Assembly: GCA_014898425.1 (NCBI GenBank)
Contig: RCSZ01000014.1
Span: forward strand, 1,674,001 to 1,738,000
DNA: 64,000 bases
Direction: 5' to 3'
From: Botryotinia globosa
Taxonomy: Eukaryota > Ascomycota > Leotiomycetes > Helotiales > Sclerotiniaceae
Within the stretch, counting starts at the first letter, position 1. Every line of letters begins with the position of its first letter. Below the pieces are notes generated by a model that ran no database searches, was not told the origin of the DNA, and saw only the letters and a list, made by a program, of their open reading frames with translations. A program made the translations under genes and the position numbers. Of the stretch, positions 55,125 through 64,000 are shown piece by piece.

Positions 55125-56366
55125 GTTGGATTGAGGTCAAGTGAAATGAAGATGGTCTGCAAAAGAAACATGAAGAAAGCAATAAGCCATTAAGACGCAA
55201 ACCCAAAGGAAAGATAGACGGCGATGATTAAAATGATAGACGTGGGTAGGTAGTTGGAGAAGAGTACCAAAAAAGAGAACTTTTGACGCCAGGTTGTACT
55301 GTAGCAAAATACTATGTAATTCTAGATCCCGAATGACTTTCTGTGACTTTTATTCGGGTGAAGGGCCAAATTGATTGTGAATCTGTGATGTGACTTGCAA
55401 TTGATACGGAGCAATGCATCATCCAATTGGAAGGATTAGTTATTTGTTTGTAAGCAAGCAAAAGAATGAGTCAGTGAATGATGATATCGATATATATCCT
55501 TGTGAAATTTGACTTCTTCCAACCTTTGCTCTATGATACCGAGTTGGCTGGTGAGAAGGGGTTTCTTTTTGTTTTTGATGTTGACTGGCATGGCAACACA
55601 ATGAATGGCTGGCGATGGGATGGGATGGGATGGGATGGCTCAATCAATGGATCGAGGGAGGTCCATCAATTGATGCAACCTGAATGGTGGGGAGAGTTGA
55701 AAAAACTACACGTGATTGAAGCCAGCCAGCCATCGGTGTGCCGGGGCTTCCAAATTCGAGCTAGCAAGGATGTCTTCCACTCCCCGCTTGTAAAGTGGAG
55801 ACTTCAAGGATTTTGGAAGTTCGAGATCCAAAAAAGTTCGATTGATGGATGGATCTATGTAGTGGATGTTACTCTGTACATTGTTCTCCCTGATGGTTCT
55901 GTGACACCAAATTGACCTAGTACGCACAGCTATGACTCGAGCAATCAATTGTTGGCATTGAAATATGTAGTCAGGATTATAGGATTATAGGATTATATCA
56001 AAGTCATTAATTGTTTATGTATATATATGTTATAACACCCACATCAATTATACTTTCCACCCTTTTGGTGGAATGATGTAAAATGTGTTGTGTGCATGTG
56101 TGCGTGGGTGCGTAGGTGCGTAGGTGCGTGGGTGCCCAGGTGTATATATTATATACAGTATATGTATACTTTGTATTATATTATATATATATATATACAT
56201 GCATACTAGTAGGTATGTATCTACCAGGTATCTGATTTGGATATACCAAGTTACCAGCCTACCTAGGACGTCAAAGAGAATTCTAGATGATGAAAGTGAT
56301 ATATATCAGTCAGTATCGAGGTGATATCGATTGTGTGCATATTGTCAAATGTTATCAATATATTCT

Positions 56367-56414
56367 TACCTACCTACCTACCTATCTACCCATCCCATCC
56401 CATCCCATCCCATC
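56367..56414. repeat. (TACC)n/(CATCC)n compound microsatellite
   Basis: Six TACC units run into about five CATCC units. A related GGGAT array at 55,613-55,640 is the reverse-complement motif of CATCC, so the two arrays could pair in single strands. Confidence 0.9.
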
Positions 56415-56802
56415 CTATATCCATACGATTTTGATTATCGGATTTGTGAAGCAACTCTATTTACCTACCTACCCACCTACAGTCCGTCCCAAATCTATCT
56501 CGTACCACATGCCAGGAATGGAATTCTTCAAGTCGCCTCCCGCCTTTTGCTGCCATACATAGCCAGCGGGAAAGGGAAGAAAGGGTTGTGAATTCTATGC
56601 AGGCACCAATTAGCGCCGCACTATATCGTTTTGTTCGCCAACAAAAAACTCCCATTTCCATTTCCATTCTCATTCTCATGCCCATTCCCATTCCCACCGT
56701 TTCTTACCTACATACATACTACCTATGTACTAACTAGCACCGCTTCATGCCATGGTTCCTTCATGCCTCACGCCTGTCTTCATCAACCACCAGTGATCAC
56801 AT

Positions 56803-56845
56803 CGCCATCGCCATCACCATCGCCATCACCATCACCATCACCATT
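56803..56845. repeat. (CATCGC/CATCAC)n hexanucleotide repeat
   Basis: Seven imperfect hexamers in the presumed leader or promoter of SNT2. The CATCGC-to-CATCAC variation is a single transition. Confidence 0.88.
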
Positions 56846-57706
56846 TGTTACGTCGATTATTTATCATCGCTTCACTCAATGTCCTTGGAGAGTACTTGCT
56901 GAATTACTACCACTGGGTCGCTTCTCCTCCTTGAACATTGAAATCTGGAAAAAGAGTTTATGGACTAGAACTGGACTGGAATAGACTGAACTACCTACCT
57001 ACCTCTTCCAAAAGCTTACCCATATCCGTGCAACCCACCCCATCTATTCTTACCAACTTAAATATCTTCCTGGTACTTATTACTTATTACCTACCTAATA
57101 TCTCTCTTTTCAAATATACGGCAAGGTATAGAACCACCTTTTACAACCATTACAGCCATCACATTGCTCCTACCACCCAAGTCTCCTCCACCCATTTCAC
57201 ATTTACTTTCACCCAAAACCTCAAACCTCTACCAAATCATTCATCCAAAACTTTATACTTCCTTTCAGCTCACACTCACGGAACTTTTTAATTCACTTCA
57301 ACATCATCTTATTACATTCTCCGACTGCGAAGGACAATATATTACCCATTTTAGATCATTTGCCCAGGGTTGGTGCATCTCTTCAGTTAATATATATGTT
57401 CTTCAGATCACACAAATAGCCTCGTCTTTAGTTCTACTCATTGTCATCCTGGGTCCTTCCGCATCCACCCTTTCTACGATACCAAAAAAATTCGCTCCCC
57501 AGCTATATTGTTCTCAATCTTTCAAATCGATTCATATCTAAGCAATTTTATAATCTCGAACGTCTCTGATGGGTCGAGACCTCGCAATAATCGTCCGACA
57601 GCCTCGTATATAGCGCTTCTCGCACCTCGTTCTCGCGGGAAGCGCTCCAATTCAAAATCTGAGATTCGATCGTCCAAGCCACGAATTTGTTCGCGACACA
57701 ATCGTC

Positions 57707-60700
57707 ATGACCAAAGAAATTAATGCTGGCACCAGCGTCGAAGGCTCATCCAAAACCCTCCCGCCTCGAGAGAGCAATGCGGTTGAGAATGTATCCGCTG
57801 CCCACGACTCGCCGGCTGCAAATGCGATGGAAATTATGCCTGAAAGTAAGGCTTCGACTGCTGCGCCGGGGAAAGGATTGGAGAAGGAATTACTAGCTCT
57901 TCGCGATTTCGAATCTCAGCCTATGACCGCGACCAATTCAACGTCTTCCAATCGATCGAATAAGGATGCTGGAGCCAACGGAATCGGTGGTGCAGCTTAC
58001 GGCACTCGATCGCGCAATCGAACAGGTACATCAAGAATCAATTATGCAGAGGACAAGGAGATGGACGTGGATATTGAAATTGCAGCGGCTATGAAAGAGG
58101 GGCGCAAGGCCGCTCGGGTCAACGACTCTCGCCCTTCAACATCTGCGGACAATGCGCCGCCGACAACTACTGCAAAGAAGGCAACCGTTCCAGAAGCAGA
58201 GCCTGTCGCAACGACACAAAACAACAATAAGGAACCTATCCCTGGGACCTCTACGTTCTCTGCAAACCCATCTGTACCAACGACTCAGAATTCCAAGAAA
58301 AAGAAGCCTCCTGCCCAGACTGCCGCAACTGCAACTGCATCTTCAGTACAAAATGTCGTACAAAATGGTGCGTCAGTACATACAAGTGCCCCCAGAGTCA
58401 GCATGGCTGTGCATGATTCTAACATGCTGAGCTTCGATGACTGTGGGGCACGCTTAAAGGACGACAAACTTGTAGCAGATGATGGCACTGTTCTATCAGC
58501 CAATGGTACGCATACAGATGCCATGGATCTACCAGCCGTTTTTCCAATCCTGTTCAAATACTAACGCATTGTCAGATCACGTGTATCTTGTTTGTGAACC
58601 TCCCGGTGAGCCATACTACCTGGGTCGAATCATGGAATTCTTACATATCAATAATGACGTCAAGGAGCCCATCGACGCACTACGACTCAACTGGTATTAT
58701 CGACCTAAAGAAATTGGAAAGAAGGTCAGCGATACGCGTCAAGTGTTCGCTTCCATGCATTCCGATATCAGTCCTCTCACAGCTTTACGTGGAAAATGTC
58801 AGATCAAGCACAAGGCCGAAGTCGAGAAGCTTGATGTTTTGAGAACGACGAAGGACAGCTTTTGGTACGATAAATTGTACGATCGTTACATCCATCGATA
58901 TTACGATGTTATACCCGTTTTCCAGGTCATAAATGTACCTGTTTCAGTCAAGAAAGTCCTTGATGAAAGGTGGAAATACATCATTGTGGAGGTGGGGCGC
59001 GGTAAAGAGTTTACCAGCGCCGTGAAAACCTGTAAGCGTTGCTGCAGATACAGTGCAAGGTTTGTATTTCTGGATTCTTAAGTATCGAGTTTAGCTAACA
59101 TTCTCATAGCAACGATTCTGTTGACTGTGCGGTTTGTTTGAACACCTACCACATGAGCTGTGTAAATCCGCCATTGCTGAAGAAACCCTCGCGTGGCTTT
59201 GCTTGGGCTTGTGGACCTTGCAGCAAAGCCCAAGAAAAGAAACTCGAGGCTCGTAACACCCCTAATATTACAGATGGAATCGTCGACGCCGACGACGACG
59301 AAATGAACGAAGACGAGGATGATCTGCCCACAGCAGTAGGTAATGCACTTGATACGAACGGGAACACCTCATCAGGCTCTCAGGATGTCGAAATGTCTAT
59401 TCACCCAGGTACAGCGGAACAGGTTCATCAAGCAAGCCTATGGCTCTTTCGGTACTTGGGTATACACTGCAAAGTTGAAGATGCACTGGATTATGACGAT
59501 CGTATCTATCCGAGGGCCAGCTCTCGGATTGGAAATCGTCATCAAGCCAATGTCACAGCTTGGCATGGTAGACCTGTTGAGTATGTTAAAGCCGTAGAAA
59601 TAAAGAAGAAATACATCAAGGGAGGAAACAGTAGCCACAGAAAGGATGCAAAGTTATCGAAAGAAACTATAGCCGCATTAGAAGCCGACAAAATTGCTCG
59701 AGAAAAGCGTCCAATTTGGGTAATGGATGAGCCGAATGGCTACATCAATCGGGGTGAGGATGCAAGTAACGATGATCCCAAAAATACGGCGACGTTGCAG
59801 TTTAAAATTCCAGAAGTCGGCGAAGCTTCTAGCGATTCCGAACGGGGAACGGACGACAGAGTTTCATCCTTGGATGTTCCCGCGTACGGGCAATTGGTCA
59901 ACGATTACATGATTCGTGCAAAAGCAATGGCGAAGCCGCTAGGCCTGCCCGAATTTTCAACGAATCTGCTCGATGTAGCCCTCCAATTACTCTATTCAAA
60001 CAAATTTGATGTAGACAAAGCACTTGATGCACTTTCAAAAACAGACAAGAAGACGTTTAAAGAGCCAGAACTTAGTCCCGCCGAGCTTAAAAAATTCGAG
60101 GACGGCGTTACCAAATTTGGATCTGAGTGGCTTAGCATTAAAAGGCATGTGAAGACAATGAGCCCTGCTGATGTGGTACGATTTTATTACACCTGGAAAA
60201 AGACGGATAGGGGAAAGCAGATATGGGGTAATTATTCAGGGCGAAAAGGCAAAAAGGAGGCCAAAAGAGCAGAAGCGGCCTTGGGAAAGTTACAGGATGA
60301 CATTGCCGATGAACACGACGATTCAGCTTTTGACAACGACAAAGTTTTACAGAAGAAGAAGGGATTTCAGTGCAAGTTTTGTTCCATAAGAAGCTCGCAG
60401 AGATGGAGACGAGCTCCCAATACCCCGGTGGGTGCTACTGTCCCTGAAAATTCAAATAGCAAAGGAGCTGCAAAGGAGAAAGGTAACCAACTTGTGTTGG
60501 CGTTATGTCAAAGATGTGCAGAACTTTGGCGCCGTTATGCGATACAGTATGAAGACGTTGATGAAGTAGCCAAAAAGATGGCGGCCTCGGGAGGACGAGC
60601 TTCCAAACGGAAAATGGATGAAGAATATCTCAGAGAACTCAAAGCTGCAAACGAAGGGTTTGGTCAAACAGATGCTCTCCCCACTACAGCACCTGTCTCG

Positions 60701-63096
60701 ACCGCTAGCACACCTGTACCTGCACCTCTAGTGCCAGCAGCGTCAGAACCCCCTAAGAAGAAAGTCAAAACCAATCCAGATAACAAGGAAGTTTCGGATT
60801 CTGCGCTTGAGAACGGCAATATAGTAGCACCTGCGCAACCAAAGAAGAAGCCAATAGTAGAGAAACCTCCTCCGCCTCCGCCTCCGCCTCCAGAAGTTCC
60901 CAAGCCGAAAATTCTTCCATGTGCTGTTTGCGCCCAGTTGGAACCATTAGGAGATCAGCACCTTTCCTGCAAAGATTGTAGAATGGCTGTGCATCGAAAT
61001 TGCTATGGCGTTGTCGATAACCGAAGCCCCAGCAAATGGACCTGTGACATGTGTCAGAATGATAAAGATCCCAAAGTATCAATTGTAAGTTCATTCGAGT
61101 TCTTGATTGTATTTGTTCTGTCACTCACGATTTTAGCAATATAAATGCATGCTTTGTCCTATAGAGTCTACAGAGCATGATTTTGTGGAACCGCCCCGGA
61201 CTTCTCACAAGAAGAAATCTGAAAAGGAGCGGGAGCGAGATCGCGTGGAGAGGGAACATGCGCTGAAAGCTGCAGACTACTTTCGAAAGAAGCAGGAAGA
61301 ATACAACAAGCCTGTCAATCCTCGGGAGCCATTGAAGCGCACAGCTAATAACAATTGGGTACACGTCACCTGTGCTGTATTTACGCCCGAAGTGAAGTTC
61401 GGAGACGCGAAAGCTCTAGTTCCATCTGAAGGGATTCCATCGATCCCTTCGAGTAGATATGATGAGGTTTGCAAAGCATGCAAGAAGAAAGGCGGTGCCT
61501 GTGTAAACTGCCACTCATGTCGAGCACCAGGTAAGATTCTAGTCACATACCCGAGCTGTCATGTTACTAATTAGCATTGCAGTGCACGTGGAATGTGCGC
61601 ACCAGAATGGGTACATTCTAGGTTTCGATATCGCTCCGGTCAAGGGTTCTCGTCGCGACCAGCACAACATTGTGAACATCAATGGTGAAAATGGAGCCAT
61701 GTCTGCCGCTATTTGGTGCAAAGAACATGTACCAACCAAGACTATTGTCCATCGCATGCACGACATCGTTGACGAAACAGGTCTAAATGCTTTACAACTC
61801 TATGTACAAAACTTCAAGCAGGCAGATTTGGCACTGACTGGCACAGTTCGTAAAGCGAACCTCGTCAACCAATCTACCAGAGCCGTCAGTGCCGTCAATA
61901 TCCCAACACCCCAAAATCGACGGACATCTACGGGGGCTCCTATATCGACCCCTACAACAAATAGACGTGCTTCTTTAGCATTGGTCAAAGTTGAGGATTC
62001 ACCATTGAGTAATTCACTTTCGGTGCGCGATGCAGAAAGAACATGTGCCACTTGTAGTATTGACATCAGCCCTAAATGGTGGCCGATGATTGAGAATACC
62101 GTTGCAACCTGCAGTCCTGCAGCTCCCTTGAACGCTATACTGGATCACGATCCTACCAAATCGGACAGCCCTGGACTCGCCAATGGCTACTTACCTAGTG
62201 CCCCAACAGGCGAAAGAAGTGGAGTTCATGTCGCACTCGCAGCCGCAGCCTTGGATCAAAATACCAAAAAGCCGGCCTCTTTACCTACGGAGTTTCAATG
62301 CCATCAGTGCCATTGGAAGAAAATTCGAAAGCAACCTACACCAATACCGACGCCTCCACCTATGCCTATACCCACGGCAAGCGATCGCGAGGTATCTAGA
62401 CCTCCCGCGCCCCTTCCTATACCGACTTCTACCCCTATCATTGCAAACATTCCTCCGCCCGAGCTTGAGCGCAATCATGCGCCGCATCAATACCCATGGC
62501 CGCCCCAACCTCCATCGTATCCGTCCAACACCCCGTACAACAACTGGCTTCGTCAATCTCCAGTCCCAACGAATGTCGCTGCCGTACATCAAGTCAATGG
62601 CAATCATTCACCAAGGATGCCTGGAGTTGCGCCACAAATGGGAGGGCAACCTCACAATCGTCAGCCTGTGCAAGGTCTACAGCCATCCCCTCATCAGAAT
62701 GGACGTTTGCCCAATGGTTATCCGCCCTCTCCTCATCGACTTCCTGGACCTCCACCCATGCATATGCAAAATGGAAGCTACGGATCATATGCTTCTAATA
62801 GACCCCCTCCCCATCATTTGACAAATGGCGGACCGCCTCCTCGTGCTCCGGAGCATCCTTTCTCGCAACACAGTGCGCCGATGCATTCTCGTCCGTATGG
62901 TGCACCACACGGACCGCCACACGGACCACCATACGGTAGTCCACAGCTCAACCGGCAATTAAATGGACTGCCTCCCCTATCCAATGGTCTTCCTCCGCCG
63001 AATGGTCTTCCTCCGTTAAATGGTGTGAGACCGAACAACAATCAGGTCAATGGGGGGGCAAGCGCGAGTCCATCACTAGCAAATTTACTCTCTTAA
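57707..63096 (+). CDS. SNT2: Snt2-type BAH/PHD/SANT chromatin protein
   Basis: A large nuclear chromatin reader; yeast Snt2 works with Ecm5 and the Rpd3 deacetylase, and fungal relatives affect stress response and development. Five exons join in frame to 1,721 aa: 57707-58505, 58576-59059, 59110-61084, 61137-61530, 61583-63096 (introns 50-70 bp, GT..AG). Domains: disordered Ala/Thr-rich N-terminus (1-240); BAH starting DHVYLVCEPPGEPYYLGRIM (267 on); PHD1 (C419-C465); SANT (about 749-801, EDGVTKFGSEW..VVRFYYTWKK); GATA-like zinc knuckle (C849, C852, C894, C897); PHD2 (1032-1076); extended PHD (1090-1266, ending IWCKEH); a further CxxC pair set (C1372/C1375, C1457/C1460); Pro/Asn/His-rich tail to 1721. 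The first ATG after the pyrimidine-rich leader is used as start; upstream frames are short. All zinc ligands I checked are intact. Confidence 0.92.
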
Positions 63097-63599
63097 AGAA
63101 AGGGCAGAGTAGTCATACAAGCATGCATAGTATTTACGTCTTTTGTCACACTTCTGTTGCATGTTTAAATTCATCCCTTTCATGTATTGTATGATTCCAA
63201 CGTTTAACTTGAGGCGTTTTATGGAGGTCATATCTTCTTTCAGGAGCGTGGCGTTTGAGACAACCACAATGTAAAATAGATTATTGCACATGGACCGAGG
63301 TGGGAAATTAGAATCGGTCATGGCAATGTGAGTCGACTGATTCAACAACAGAAAGGTGTTCTACAAAGGATGCCACACATATGAACAACTATATGTACAT
63401 CCTTTGTATGAAGAGTCAGTTTCGTGAAAATGTAATATACCAAATTTCTTGAATGCAATGCATTATGGATAATTTGTGACCAGTGTGTTTATGTCGCTTG
63501 CATCATGTCATTTATGTCACACCATTGGATAACCATTCGTCATGAGCTTCTAAAGATTACATCTGAATGTTGTAAATTTTGCTATTAGAAAGTTTTAAA
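63097..63599. other. Convergent 3' intergenic region
   Basis: About 500 bp between the stop of SNT2 and the stop of the minus-strand gene at the right edge. It should hold both 3' UTRs. No repeat or gene is seen; short frames on the minus strand are chance. Confidence 0.6.
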
Positions 63600-64000
63600 T
63601 TATTGAATAGTGCACTTGGCAGGCAAGCCACATGGGCCTTCCTTGTCTTTAGCCCTGGTATCTCCTGTGTCTGCTTTATGGTTTGCTTTATGGTTTGCTT
63701 GTTGGATATTTTTGGTCTCTCCATGGCTATCTGCCAAAATTGAATCTGACTTTACTTCTCCATTGTTTGTGACGGAACCCTGTTAATGAAGGTTAGTATT
63801 TTGAATCAATTGTAATCGTTGACTATTGTCTTTGGGCTCACTTACATCTAGTCACGCGAAGTTGACTTTGCTAATGGTCTTTCCAAATTCCTCGCCTTGA
63901 ATGGTGGCAAGTTCTAACTCGAGTGCAGAGGGTGATCGAGATCCATCGGCGCCCTGCTAAATATCAGTCCTGTATCCTCACGCAGGCAGTACACCCCAAC
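63600..64000 (-). CDS. 3' end of an unidentified gene, possible CaaX terminus (partial)
   Basis: Two exon-like segments on the minus strand. Upstream, 63,846-63,953 follows an acceptor (ATTTAGCAG) and reads GADGSRSPSALELELATIQ, EEFGKTISKVNFA and then TGA at 63,852. Downstream, 63,600-63,779 follows a good branch site and acceptor (ACTAAC..AACAG) and has an open frame of 59 codons ending GPCGLPAKCTIQ. The last four residues fit a CaaX prenylation motif. The donor between them (GTAAGT, 63,840-63,845) lies after the TGA, so either the protein ends at VNFA and the second exon is 3' UTR, or another donor is used to reach the CaaX end. I do not recognise the family. Confidence 0.5.

Larger units (their letters stand above)
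55125..57706. promoter_or_regulatory. Divergent intergenic region of helicase and SNT2, rich in short tandem repeats
   Basis: The 2.6 kb between two divergent genes must contain both promoters. Frames here (for example 55,478-55,915) cross the repeats and resemble nothing known, so I call no gene. Tandem repeats: (GGGAT)n at 55,613-55,640, GTGCGTGGGTGCGTAGGTGC-type units at 56,097-56,141, (TACC)n at 56,367-56,391 running into (CATCC)n to 56,414, and (CATCRC)n at 56,803-56,845. From about 57,000 the plus strand is pyrimidine-rich with several short upstream ATG frames, which suggests a long SNT2 leader. Exact transcription starts cannot be seen. Confidence 0.6.

Noticed and set aside
55478..55915. 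A 145-codon gene in the divergent intergenic region
   Set aside because: It crosses the (GGGAT)n array, matches no family I know and has no intron or start context that would support it.

Overview
The window is nuclear DNA of a filamentous ascomycete, most likely a plant-associated Leotiomycete. I infer this from the two-compartment base composition, 48-98 bp GT..AG introns with CTRA-type branch points, transition-only decay of repeats as left by repeat-induced point mutation (RIP), an intact Snt2-type BAH/PHD/SANT gene, and a remnant of a cellulose-binding esterase. I cannot name the species.

Bases 1 to about 48,150 are an extremely AT-rich block with no intact gene. It is a pile of decayed mobile elements, several nested inside each other. 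(1) A LINE-like element 'P' of about 6 kb occurs three times. The outer copy is split (75-4,592 and 11,952-13,377) by a minisatellite-rich element 'YX' (4,593-4,897 and 10,993-11,951), which is itself split by a second full P (4,898-10,992). A third P lies inverted (30,003-36,024) inside one arm of a foldback element (29,199-36,052). Each P is flanked by an 11-15 bp target duplication. (2) A Ty1/copia-type element on the minus strand (14,918-27,001) is interrupted by a same-family element on the plus strand (17,687-23,540, two 232-bp LTRs) and by an unrelated insert 'S' (about 25,138-25,895). (3) YX recurs inverted at 36,655-38,035 and truncated at 42,905-43,615. (4) A terminal-inverted-repeat family 'Z' occurs at 38,459-39,008 and at 40,892-42,360; the second copy is interrupted by S. 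(5) A 5'-truncated Ty3/gypsy polyprotein with a chromodomain relic runs 43,620-47,100.

From about 48,150 to 51,475 composition returns to normal, but the genes are broken: a CBM1 plus SGNH-esterase (CE16-like) pseudogene, the C-terminal part of an MFS transporter, the C-terminal part of a sarcosine/fructosyl-amino-acid oxidase-type flavoenzyme, and a scrap of copia polyprotein. This looks like a decaying border between the repeat block and conserved chromosome.

From 51,737 to the right edge lie conserved housekeeping genes. A HELQ/Hel308-type DNA helicase (minus strand, ten exons, 936 aa predicted) and the chromatin protein Snt2 (plus strand, five exons, 1,721 aa predicted) diverge from a 2.6-kb intergenic region full of short tandem repeats. 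The 3' end of another minus-strand gene enters at the right edge. The helicase serves replication-coupled DNA repair and Snt2 serves histone-linked transcription control. I see no sign that the two form a pathway; the shared upstream region is the only link.
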